Assembly (NCBI GenBank): GCA_030248225.1
Contig: JASANE010017555.1
Span: forward strand, 124,001-188,000
Direction: 5' to 3'
Origin: Trileptium ribeirensis
Lineage: Eukaryota; Nematoda; Enoplea; Enoplida; Thoracostomopsidae
Length of the DNA: 64,000 bases
How positions within the stretch are numbered: position 1 is the first letter of the stretch; the number at the start of each line of letters is the position of its first letter. The position numbers and the translations under genes are program-made. Under the pieces are notes generated by a model. The model ran no database searches. It worked only from the letters and a program-made list of their open reading frames with translations, and had not been told where the DNA came from. Positions 35,701 through 42,366 of this stretch are shown piece by piece.

Positions 35701-37519
35701 AGGTAGAGTATTTGCGGAGATATTACCATTTTCGTATATTTTGGGTCTCGTGGGCCCATTTGAGAACCCGTTTTGAGCCAAGTCCTACATTCTACGAGAA
35801 GAGCAAAGCAAAGCATTATAAATATAGATTTATAGAAACATGTTTGCTCTAAAAACTGAGCTCAATTTGACCCAGATATCTACATCGGCAGTCGAGGTAC
35901 AATAAGTGACATGATTTTTAGGGCCCCATCGTGACCTGAACACAATTGACTCAGTTTTTTAGAGTGAATTGGTTGGAATCGGGATTCGGTGCTAACTAAA
36001 GGACACAAATAGATAATTTTCAATCTTTTAAATGAGGTATCGTGCTAATCAATCCGCCTAGCCAGAGTTGACGTATGCTTGTCACTTTAAAAACCGATAA
36101 CGGACATTGTCAAATTTCATCACTGTCACGGCTAGTAATAATCCGCCTTTTACGCAGAATGGCGAGCATGAATGTATGGGTTTATCACTATGTGCAAAAA
36201 TAGGGTCCTACTTGATAAATGGGTGCATTTGAAAGTGTCAAAAATCCTCTAAGTTGTCTAATGCGTCAATTCTTTTTAAGTCAATTCCACTATTATACAC
36301 TCGACAAGGTTACACTCATTTTGATTCGGCTTGTGTATCAGACTGGCGGAGGCTAACTGCATCGGCTAAGAAATTTTGAAAACAGTTTGCTTTTTGGTTT
36401 TGCGGCGTAGGCTGATAAATTTGTAGCTACGTGTTGTCGGATTTTTCTTCTAGTTATGTAGTAGGAATAATTTATTATTCCTCCTAACCGTATATTAGCA
36501 AACCAACGCTTGGTGGAAACATTTTAGAAGTTTTTAAATCATGGGTTTCAAGAAAATTATAATTTTTTAGTAAAGGGGCGCGATAGGAGAGCGAGCAAAA
36601 TTATCTACTCTACGCTCCGTGCGTTGCTAACACATTCAGTGTTACGCAGCTTTGTATGGTGGAAGGAATTTTTTGCACTGGTGGACCAAAATAGCGATGA
36701 ACGGCAGCTTGATTTATAAATACACACTTTATTTGGTTCCTCTGTCCCTTCAAACTCCCAGAGAGACAATAATGCCATCGCAATGCATTAAATTCAATAG
36801 AAATTTATTTTTAAAACGTTGTAAATCCACATATCTTCATATTTACCTTCATTTGTGTTACTAAACTTGGAAAATCAGGTTCTAGTGGTTGAAATGGACA
36901 GTTGGTTGTTGGTGCCGGTTATTACCTGGTTGTTGGGTCTTAGCTTATTGAATATCGAATTGCCTGCTTTCCACTCCAGCTCTATGGAATTCATCGTTTT
37001 CAGCTATCCTAAAAATTTGTACACAACAATAGTCCTCAATAATCGAAACTAGTTGAAAAAAATGCCAAAGTTAAACAATTTTTTTATCGAAATTAAGCAT
37101 TTATAGGCCCATGCAGCTACACATCAGAGGGGTTACACCGTACCCAATATAACCTTAGAAGAAGGAATTCAACTTACACAGCCGGTTAAATAGTCCTATA
37201 TACTAGTTTTAATCATTTTTGTTACGTCTTGTGCACGCTTACTGGCATATGTAATTTTATTATTATTATTTTAGAGGTACCGCCTCTTCTTCCGCTGGAA
37301 TTGCTGAAAAGCGAATACGACGACGATGATGACGACGATTTTGTGACGAAACAGCGGCAGGCCCACGCGGGAAGCGAGACCCCACTGAAGACCGAGTTTG
37401 CATCCGGGCCCAAAGTGCCGAACCCGTACGACCTCCAAGAGCCGTCTGCAGTATTTCTACCCATCCTTATAGCATTAGCTTGTTTTATTCCTGTTCTGTT
37501 ATGTTTGTGTAAAATGTAG
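14659..37519 (+). CDS. MLEC: Malectin, ER carbohydrate-binding membrane protein (five coding exons)
   Basis: Join of 14659-14767, 23375-23631, 31153-31332, 32904-32961 and 37275-37519, giving 282 residues (human malectin is about 292). Malectin is a type I ER membrane lectin that binds di-glucosylated N-glycans and works with ribophorin I in glycoprotein quality control (family knowledge). Residues 1-28 are a signal peptide with hydrophobic core FFCLLLNFV. The lectin domain runs from about 29 (AINAGG at 33-38) to 200, with [30 protein letters not shown] and YDNPK. An acidic run of seven Asp sits at 217-223, PNPY at 250-253, and a membrane segment at about 260-280. All exon joins keep frame with GT-AG borders (phases 1,0,0,1). 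Start chosen: ATG directly before the signal peptide. The introns are filled with mobile DNA. Confidence 0.93.
14815..14829. repeat. (TA)n microsatellite
   Basis: A short TA run in malectin intron 1. Confidence 0.8.
15050..15127. repeat. Short direct duplication
   Basis: ACCGACTGGTGCATGGTCT occurs twice, near 15055 and 15102, about 47 bp apart, each followed by (C/T)GTA. Confidence 0.8.
15165..15330 (+). pseudogene. LINE 3'-end relic in malectin intron 1
   Basis: The + strand gives [20 protein letters not shown], then after a frameshift [13 protein letters not shown], then in another frame [14 protein letters not shown]. This is the RGH-KL / F-R-V-WN-LP / V-PN-FR-LL tail of CR1/Jockey-type LINEs, badly decayed. 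It lies just left of the Tigger insertion. Confidence 0.65.
17200..17207. repeat. hAT target-site duplication, left copy
   Basis: GTTGTAAC at 17200-17207 is repeated exactly at 19110-19117, either side of the hAT element. Eight base pairs is the hAT standard. Confidence 0.93.
17208..19109 (+). mobile_element. hAT (BED-finger) transposon inserted in the Tigger transposase
   Basis: It starts TAGGTTTGTACCGG at 17208 and ends with the inverse of TAGGGTTGTACCGG at 19109. Both ends are followed inward by multiple CCGGATA-type words (CCGGATACCGGATAT, ATCCGGCCGGATA). The element is 1902 bp with a perfect 8-bp target duplication GTTGTAAC. It is shorter than a usual autonomous hAT (2.5-5 kb) because the C-terminal dimerisation region of the transposase is reduced. 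Confidence 0.94.
17385..18763 (+). pseudogene. ZBED-type hAT transposase, frameshifted and C-terminally truncated
   Basis: The first frame (17385 to about 17893) has a BED zinc finger: C23, C26, H48 and H52 in CNTCGKYI and LRNHLKQHP, then a linker to [15 protein letters not shown] one-base-class frameshift near 17885-17895 moves the reading to the second frame, which carries [44 protein letters not shown] and [13 protein letters not shown], the standard hAT catalytic-core landmarks. After about 18690 similarity fades. A trace of the dimerisation region may follow (EIDKFL near 18820), with a stop near 18930. It cannot encode an active enzyme as read. Confidence 0.92.
19110..19117. repeat. hAT target-site duplication, right copy
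   Basis: GTTGTAAC, identical to 17200-17207. Removing the hAT with one copy rejoins the Tigger reading frame exactly. Confidence 0.93.
20865..21015 (+). repeat. Single copy of the approximately 155-bp 'ATCTCC...CTCTA' repeat family
   Basis: Words such as GAAAATGGCAATAT, ATCCACAACCACTCTAGC and TTGTAGAGCTTTTCATCCTCT align with the repeats at 30.33-30.96 kb (same orientation) and 35.1-35.95 kb (opposite orientation). Confidence 0.65.
21472..22004. repeat. 60-bp tandem array, about 9 copies, in malectin intron 1
   Basis: A unit containing CGCTTACTAATTATGACGAA and CGGTTTCATCGTCCAAAG then TTAGCACACAGTTCT recurs every 59-60 bp. Copies differ by scattered single changes (CCGG/CGGG, AGCACA/AGCGCA, ATCG/ATCT). 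Confidence 0.97.
22005..23374. other. Rest of malectin intron 1, no gene supported
   Basis: AT-rich DNA with short open frames, including hydrophobic ones at 22644-23017 that look like AT-rich chance translation. The frame at 23104-23328 directly before exon 2 does not match malectin and does not splice into it. Confidence 0.5.
23375..23631 (+). CDS. MLEC: Malectin coding exon 2 (first half of the lectin domain)
   Basis: The acceptor TTATAG precedes GT|GGC. It encodes residues 38-122, including [26 protein letters not shown] and LKFSEVYFA. It ends in phase 0 at AAG|GTTCGT. Residues Y86, Y115 and F116 match the family's sugar-contacting aromatics, while the SDYG tyrosine is replaced by His64. 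Confidence 0.95.
23795..26330 (+). pseudogene. R1/I-like LINE with RNase H domain, heavily decayed, in malectin intron 2
   Basis: The pieces appear in correct + strand order but different frames: end of the endonuclease ([12 protein letters not shown], about 23865-23900), RT start, [20 protein letters not shown] (about 24838-24897), [15 protein letters not shown] (about 25000-25045), [12 protein letters not shown] (about 25105-25140), then RNase H with YTDGSR (about 25518) and [20 protein letters not shown] (about 25838-25895). A terminal [17 protein letters not shown] finger follows (about 26185-26240, C-x2-C-x7-H-x4-C). The gene layout is that of R1/I-group LINEs (family knowledge). Many stops and frameshifts; the YADD box reads YSDD. 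Confidence 0.88.
26331..27900. other. Malectin intron 2, no gene supported
   Basis: Nothing recognisable. The 63-codon frame at 27306-27497 and a 64-codon frame at 27801 lack family features. Confidence 0.4.
27950..28020 (-). tRNA. tRNA-like gene or pseudogene, anticodon position TGC (Ala), copy 1
   Basis: Read on the minus strand: GGGACTG TG GTGT AATGGTA GCGC, anticodon loop CTTGCAA (TGC by position), then a perfect T arm CCGGG TTCGAAT CCCGG and CTGGTCC-A. The D stem (GTGT/GCGC) and B box are good, and G3 faces T70 as in alanine tRNAs. The anticodon stem is weak and the acceptor has two mismatches, so it may be a pseudogene. A TTTT pol III terminator follows about 22 nt downstream. The intact B box and terminator suggest it can still be transcribed. 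Confidence 0.6.
28192..28262 (-). tRNA. tRNA-like gene or pseudogene, anticodon position TGC (Ala), copy 2
   Basis: A near-identical second copy, 242 bp away. Minus-strand start GGGCCTT, the same D arm, loop CTTGCAA, T arm and CTGGTCC end. Differences cluster in the acceptor 5' strand and anticodon stem (CTAGG instead of TTAGT). The same trailer with TTTT follows. Acceptor pairs 6 and 7 and three anticodon-stem pairs fail, which argues for a pseudogene or SINE head. Confidence 0.58.
28320..29210. other. Malectin intron 2, no gene supported
   Basis: AT-rich DNA. A perfect 12-bp palindrome CCCTATATAGGG lies at 28913-28924. No coding region is recognised. Confidence 0.4.
29219..30110 (-). pseudogene. 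Decayed LTR-retrotransposon gag (Gypsy-type) ending in a poly(A)-like run
   Basis: On the minus strand, from about 30110 downward, broken frames contain a run with [18 protein letters not shown], then LVCRLTEKF and, in another frame, [18 protein letters not shown]. This is the retrotransposon gag capsid pattern (family knowledge). A degraded zinc-knuckle-like segment ([14 protein letters not shown]) lies near 29300-29340. Directly after it on the same strand is a run of 16 A (T at 29219-29234 on +). No pol, LTR or primer-binding site was seen, so this could be a retrocopied gag transcript. Several stops and frameshifts; non-functional. Confidence 0.6.
30330..30960 (+). repeat. Array A: about four copies of the 'ATCTCC...CTCTA' repeat in malectin intron 2
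   Basis: Copies are spaced about 153 bp, tracked by CAATTCATCCTCTATGTAGC (30600), CAATTCGTTCTCTATGTAGC (30753) and AAATTCATCCTCCGTATAGA (30904). The first copy contains CGATGGGGCCC, ACTTATTGTAACTCGAC and AATGTAGATATCTG. The same units occur inverted at 35.1-35.95 kb. Confidence 0.85.
31153..31332 (+). CDS. MLEC: Malectin coding exon 3 (second half of the lectin domain)
   Basis: The acceptor TTGTAG is followed by VFDVVLN, then ELDIF, AHDEIVP and KGKL. It ends LTISFVK at AAA|GTATAC in phase 0. Reading on into the intron reaches a TAG after two codons, which supports the donor placement. Confidence 0.95.
31333..32454. other. Malectin intron 3, first part, no gene supported
   Basis: No coding region. 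A small inverted repeat ATAAATTATT / AATAATTTAT lies near 31825-31850. Confidence 0.4.
32455..32560 (+). pseudogene. Possible RTE-type LINE 3' tail
   Basis: TTAAAATCGGTTCAGTGGTT followed by CTTGAGATC and tandem GGACGGAC words resembles the conserved 3' untranslated tail of RTE-group LINEs in many invertebrates (from memory of the family; not checked). No polymerase frame accompanies it. Confidence 0.4.
32904..32961 (+). CDS. MLEC: Malectin coding exon 4 (YDNPK microexon)
   Basis: A 58-bp exon with acceptor TTTTTCAG and donor G|GTTAGT encodes [19 protein letters not shown]. It matches the end of the malectin domain, including the ligand-contacting Asp (D186 here). It ends in phase 1. Confidence 0.93.
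33279..33655. repeat. Diverged tandem repeat, 163-175 bp, about 2.2 copies, malectin intron 4
   Basis: AATGAACCCGATTTTCAGAA (33287), AATGAACGCGATTTCCTGAA (33462) and AATGAACCCGAGTTCCAGAG (33625) each start a unit. Shared words follow: ATATAGT(T)CGTCTT(T/C)AGT, TCAATATAGG-like and GACTCTAG(C). Confidence 0.8.
34209..34616 (-). CDS. Hypothetical small secreted protein inside malectin intron 4
   Basis: A minus-strand frame of 136 codons from ATG at about 34616. The N-terminus [17 protein letters not shown] is short and hydrophobic like a signal peptide. The mature part is Phe/Tyr/Gln-rich ([29 protein letters not shown]) with two cysteines (KYCQTRD and VFCMPKD) about 20 residues apart that could form one disulfide, and a basic C-terminus. 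The frame stays open upstream to a TAA near 34668 without another ATG. Codon use looks coding-like compared with the surrounding AT-rich intron. I do not recognise a family; it could be an intronless nested gene, an exon of one, or a chance frame. Confidence 0.4.
   Translation of the reverse strand, partial: LGLLTLTLSSDLGASKINAFFQSKTHNSAEFSNYVTLQNEEFLQHSLFQAKQGLWFPYEYLFLQYSSQKPGGFIHSTIKKERSNEPTRPHADKYCQTRDIHMVSDSVMTVFCMPKDTIKKVNVAVQFKKYFRGTK
35080..35950 (-). repeat. Array B: four to five inverted copies of the 'ATCTCC...CTCTA' repeat in malectin intron 4
   Basis: Copies are tracked on the + strand by GAGATATTACCAT-type words at 35183, 35380, 35543 and 35718. Reverse-complemented, each reads like array A at 30.33-30.96 kb. 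The outermost part (about 35835-35945) is the strongest match, about 80% by eye over 100 bp to 30337-30445. Several short frames through the array are repeat by-products. Confidence 0.85.
35951..37230. other. Malectin intron 4, last part, no gene supported
   Basis: A small inverted repeat GGAATAAT-TT-ATTATTCC lies near 36466-36483. Short AT-rich frames only. Confidence 0.4.
37275..37519 (+). CDS. MLEC: Malectin coding exon 5 (acidic linker and membrane anchor)
   Basis: The acceptor ATTTTAG completes a Glu codon. It encodes EVPPLLPLE, a seven-Asp run, a hydrophilic linker with PNPY, and a final hydrophobic segment [20 protein letters not shown] before TAG at 37517. The acidic run plus C-terminal anchor is the normal malectin layout. 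Confidence 0.95.
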
Positions 37520-37542
37520 GATAAACAATTAGTGCGAAATAG

Positions 37543-37543
<1 letters not shown>

Positions 37544-37580
<37 letters not shown>
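37544..37580. repeat. (TA)n microsatellite in or just after the malectin 3' UTR
   Basis: About 18 TA units, 25 bp after the malectin stop codon. Confidence 0.97.
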
Positions 37581-37583
<3 letters not shown>

Positions 37584-38596
37584 CGGCTGTTCGTAGCGCG
37601 TTTTATATAGTTGTTGTTGTATATTTCGAGTATAAAATAAGTGAATGCGCTCATAGTGAAAAAATGCTGTTACAGTGACTAAATGTTTGTATTTTCCCGA
37701 CAAAATATTGTCTTTCTAGGCGAAAAGCAAAGATGTATGCAGTGAAAATGGCATTAGTGGAAATTTTACTTCATTCGTCTCAAGCGATTTCACTTTAGGT
37801 ACTCTACCTGGCTTCTCCAAAGTTGGCGGTGGGCCCCTGAAATTTTTAGGTGTGCCTGGGTGCCCCGGACCGGTAAAAACAGCCCGATGACAGAAAGAAT
37901 TGTTGACAAATTTTTATACATAAAATCCCTTCTTTCCGAAATTAAAAATTTCAGCAAAAAAATGGTTAAAAAGTTGGTTTTAATCTGAATAAAGAAGTTT
38001 TTGCACCGTTTCTGAGGCTACTTATTAACAAATTTACAGTTTTAAATTATTAATTTTAGAGTATTAAATTTTAAATGTTTCTTAGATTTCGACCCACAGT
38101 CCAAGCCAGGTGGGGCTTGCCCAGTTGCCAACCAGTGCTCCCTCTCTTTTTTCATGCCTCCTGGCAAAATTTTCATCTAATGTAGAAGACTTTCTACTCT
38201 AATAATAATGTTGTAAATAACACTAGTCGTCGTGGCTATGATTTATTAATGAGCAGTGTTGTAAAGTCTTGTATGGTTCTTTTTTGTGTCATGTAGCATT
38301 GAATGTCTTAATGTCTTCTGTTGTCTTGTTTGATATTCCCATGTGCTTTAACGTTGCATTATTGCGCTGCCCCATCCACACGAACAAAATAAGCATTGTC
38401 AAAATCTTTGACATTGAGTTGTATTTACATTCCTCATATTCTCGAACAACGTCGGTGTCAAAGAACTTGTGAACGCAGTAGTTATTATTTTAAATGGTGT
38501 CTTAGGCTAAATATTTATAATTTAATTATGTTAGTTATAATATTTTGATAGAGAGTCAGTCGAATGTAAAATTAATTTGATTATTGTTTCCTCTAG

Positions 38597-38804
38597 CGAA
38601 AGTGAGCCTAGCAAGCTTAAGCAGGTTCAAGGAAAACCGTACTTCTAGAAGTGAGGATTCTGGCCTGAGACACTATACAAAAGTTGTTGTTTTACCCTGT
38701 TGGGAAATATTTTTCCAGAATTTGTTGGCCGTCTCTTGTGCTTTCCTAGGATTTGCTGTTTTAGCACTGTTTCATGATACAACTGCAGGCTATAGGCGTT
38801 CTGA
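38597..38804 (+). CDS. Possible exon of an unknown membrane protein
   Basis: A good acceptor (pyrimidine tract, CTCTAG at 38596) opens a frame with a basic/polar part (ASLSRFKENRTSRSEDSG) followed by a membrane-like segment NLLAVSCAFLGFAVLALF. It could end at a GA|GTACGT donor (38804). It lies 1.1 kb after malectin on the same strand. I do not recognise the protein. Join to the next candidate exon is unproven because the phases of the best borders do not clearly keep the preferred frame. Confidence 0.35.
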
Positions 38805-39159
38805 GTACGTATGTTTATACATAACAGCTAACAAAAGTTACTCTGTTTTTCATATGTAAATCTAATAGGTATTAGGATTTTTTATACCCTTGAGTTAATT
38901 TATATATTTTTAATAAAATAGAGTTTTTTATATCTAACGTAATCTACAAACAGTATACGTAGATATAAGCAATAGCTGGTTTAGCTGATACTGCGGTTGC
39001 TGGCGGTGCTTCTTCCATGTTGATGATTGTTAGTCACTCGTCTCGGTTTGTAGCGCTCCGGAGCATGCGTTGAAACGGATTTTGTCGACAACGACAGAAC
39101 TGCAGAACTTGCTTGAAATTGCAGTTTCGCATCATAACATGTTTTCCTACCATTTCCAG

Positions 39160-39361
39160 GTCGTCGGGAGGCGGCCTTGCGGGAGCATCTATTCGTGTTC
39201 GCGACCACAGCAGTAGTTGTAATCGTGGCCAGCGTGCTGGAGCTATGCGAAACGCCTGAGCAGCAAGACGTAGGCGACGCTGCCGCAGTGTCTATGCTAG
39301 CGACACGGTGTGGAAGGTCCGGTGCTGCAGTTCACTACAGGGGTGATGTGGGCCAGCCCTG
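39160..39361 (+). CDS. Possible terminal exon of an unknown membrane protein
   Basis: Acceptor CATTTCCAG at 39159, then a locally GC-rich frame, RREAALREHLFVFATTAVVV leading into IVASVLELCE, ending VHYRGDVGQP before TGA at 39359-39361. It contains one strong membrane segment. A second frame through the same exon (ending at a TGA near 39258) would be used if the preceding exon ends at GA|GT. Function unknown. Confidence 0.35.
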
Positions 39362-39425
39362 AGGTCCTGATAATACCACGTTTATGTATATAAGAAATAC
39401 ATGCTTTTCTCCATCTATGTAAGTA

Positions 39426-39595
39426 CAGTACTCTCCAAAAATGACCGTCGCATTTCGAGCGAGCGAGGTCGAGCGAGTGGCTCGCTCGAGATTTCGCAAC
39501 TATTTAAATTAATAGAAAATTCTATTTTTAGAGCAAATTTATTTCGAGGGAGTGTCGAGCGAGTCGTGAGCGACAGTCATTTTTGGCGGGTACTG
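39426..39595. mobile_element. 170-bp MITE with Tc1/mariner-like ends and TA target duplication
   Basis: The left end CAGTACTCTCCAAAAATGAC and the inverse of the right end, CAGTACCCGCCAAAAATGAC, match at 18 of 20 positions and continue with (C/T)GTCGC. Both are flanked by TA (39424-39425, 39596-39597). The interior is built of GAGCGAG / CTCGCTC words in both orientations, so the whole element can fold. No coding capacity; it would depend on a transposase in trans. Confidence 0.88.
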
Positions 39596-39599
39596 TATG

Positions 39600-40440
39600 T
39601 TATACACGTTGTAGATATAAAGCAATATAATATAATTATATAGATATAAATACTATAATTACTTTTTTGTTTTGGGGTTTTAGAACAGTTTTCTGTGTCT
39701 GCTGGTGTAAGGCTTATTTCACGGTCTAAATTGCCGAACGAAGCGCTAAGAAAATTGAATTAATAAGATACATGAAAGTTTTTCATTCGAAGCTGTTGTT
39801 AATTAATAGGCTCAGCAGAGGGCGATACGCCAAAGTGGGTTTTCCAAAAAATTGCTTCAGCAAAAGCTTTTTGACATTGTGTTGCTTTTAGTGTCAAAAT
39901 GCATTGAAGCGTTGCACCGACAACAACAGTAGCAAAAAACGACTAAGCGGTGCTGATGTTTTGGTGTGCAACGCTATCCGATATTTCGACTATTCGATAT
40001 TTGTTAATGAAATTTTTTTTGATCTGTTAACCTCGGGAATTCGGGGTATTATTTACTGGAACCTAAAATAATAATAATTCTCATCTGTTTTTGATAGCCT
40101 AGTTCGTTGTACAGTGTCTGTTGCTGTTTTTGTGTATCTCTTCAGTTTCATGTGTTCGAACACGACACAGCTGCAGCTATTAGTCTGGATTAGATTGTTT
40201 ATGTTGAAATTATAGTCGTTGTATGTATGTATGTACTTTTGCGTGATCGATGCTTCGCTAGGGATTGTTGAAATGTGAGTTTGTTTTGAAAACACTGTAA
40301 AATATCGTCCTAATTGATTTTCGGATGTAAAAATTTATTTGAATGTAGTTACTGACGAACTCTGGGTGCATTAGGAGGTAGTGTTTGCCCGTTCTGATTT
40401 CCCGTTCAGTGTCTTTTTGAAATTTGTCATTTGAGACTGT
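39600..40440. other. Intergenic, no gene supported
   Basis: AT-rich DNA with a short GTAT run near 40222-40235. Frames here show no family features. Confidence 0.4.
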
Positions 40441-40452
40441 TTAGGAGTTAAG

Positions 40453-40581
40453 ATGCCGCCCAAGTTACCGTACGGCGCCGCCGGGAATAGAATAAAGGAG
40501 CTTTCACAGATGCTGCATAGAAACCATATAATGGTTTTCCCCATAGCTTATTATATTGTATTATTGTCTTTACAAGGCTAA
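40453..40581 (+). CDS. Possible 42-residue small protein or first exon
   Basis: ATG with A at -3 in a locally GC-rich patch encodes MPPKLPYGAAGNRIKELSQM, a short basic helix-like part and then a hydrophobic C-terminus (MVFPIAYYIVLLSLQG) before TAA. The GC-rich start stands out from its surroundings. It could be a small tail-anchored protein or a first exon whose donor I cannot place. No family recognised. Confidence 0.3.
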   Translation: MPPKLPYGAAGNRIKELSQMLHRNHIMVFPIAYYIVLLSLQG

Positions 40582-42360
40582 GTCTAGGCCCATTTCATTT
40601 TGGCCCTATGGTAATTATGTCCAGTTCACGCCTCTCTGGGGAACTTGACATGATCCGAGCACACGCGGTGACAACTACTCCTCGGTCCAACCGAATGGGT
40701 AAGCGATGTAAGTGGAATTATTCTTTTGAGGAAATCGTTGTTAGCCACTAGTAAATATTGTTTTTTTTATATATATGTTTACCGCTTCAAATGGATTACT
40801 GCGGCAGTTGATGCACAGTTCTGCGCTGTATTACATAGAAAATATAAAATTTGGTCAAGCAATATTTATCAGGGTTCAGAATTCAAAATACGCTGCACCG
40901 TTATTATGCTGAGACCGTTGAATTTAGCGCCATTGCTTATAATCATTGCTAGCCAGATCAAACCATGAATAATACCTCAATGAAATGGAACGAGAGTCAC
41001 TAGCCGTTGTTGTAACAAAATTCGGTTTAGCGTGGTAACCTAGCAACAGGATGACATATTTTTGTCGTGATCATGTGCAACCATGGGTTACTAATTACGC
41101 GTTCGGCGGTGTGTCTTGTTTGCAGTTGTATCTGTCACAATAAGGTAATCATTCCTAGGTTTACGTTTGCACTTGCTTACAACTTCGGACAACATTTGGA
41201 TGGGATGGAACAGCATTTGAAAACAGCTACTATGGGTCTGCCGTCTTATTGCCGAATTAAAATGTTTTGTATTACCTATGATAAACCCAATAGTGAAGGC
41301 ATTTTCGTCCACGGCAATTATGTAGTTATGATCTGTACTTCTGGGTCAAATGCTTGAAGAAGAAGACCTAAACGTAGCAATGATGTTAAAAATTTTTGTG
41401 TTAAATATAATACATTCCTTATTGTTTACAGTACATACGACAGAACCTTCAACAAATAGCAACTGTATTTTATGCAATGTTTTCTGTAAATAATGGTTCT
41501 ACTGTTCAATAACATTGCTAATCTCTTCAACTGCTGCAGCGTGACCGATCGGACTAAACTACTACGATGTATGTGCTGTTAGCGTTCGATTATTCACTGG
41601 AACGTATTTTAAAGCTCGGGATAACTGTTGAATTAGTCTCTCGTTTAGTTTTCATTGTAATGAAGTTTGATGGTACATTGTACCTTTCGTTTCACTAGCG
41701 GTTTCGGCGTTCCTTACATGGTCCAGCTAAATAGGGTCTGTCTGGTACCCTAATAGCCCCTTCCCGTATTCCAGAAGCTCCGGTTTTTAGTCCATTGTAG
41801 TTGTGGGAATTGCATATATGTATCGCACCGAAAAGAATATTGGATTTTAAACTGAGAAACACTAGTATTTGTTTTTATTCGTTAAAGCTGCTGCATGTTC
41901 CCAGCCCCAGCAACATTTTTCCCATTGGAGAAGCCAACTAATATAGGAGCCATGTTTGGCATATCAGTATAAAAACAAATTTTAGTCTTAAGCTTACGTA
42001 AAACATGTTGTTTATTTTTTAATCACAGTAAGCAACTATGTTATATATAAAATCCTAGTAACCATGAATTGCCATTAAATGCCCTAACGTTCTTATAAAA
42101 TAGAAAGTAAGTTTTGTTGATGCGGCAAATCAAACAACGATCAAGCGAAAAAGAAAAGTAGTTATCCGGTGTCCGGCCCTAAATATGAAGATAAACCGGT
42201 CGTATAGATCGGATGACCAATATCGGGTCTGATACGGGATGCCGAATGCTGCCATTTCCGGTACACTAGTATATTGAGTGGCAGAAGTAATCTCGATAGT
42301 TTTGATGTCATCTTCATTTACGGTCTTATTTTGATAAAAACTCCCACCGCTCCAAGATGT
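40582..42360. other. Intergenic, no gene supported
   Basis: The 96-codon frame at 41067-41357 has a protein-like second half (QHLDGMEQHLKTATMGLPSY) but no start, splice or family support. Otherwise AT-rich. Confidence 0.35.
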
Positions 42361-42366
42361 TTTAGC

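Noticed and set aside
35080..35816. Minus-strand frames of 67-87 codons
   Set aside because: They run through array B repeats and share repeated residues ([17 protein letters not shown]) because of the repeat.
41067..41357. 96-codon + frame with protein-like second half
   Set aside because: No start, splice or family evidence, and a similar-length antisense frame is open; not strong enough to call.
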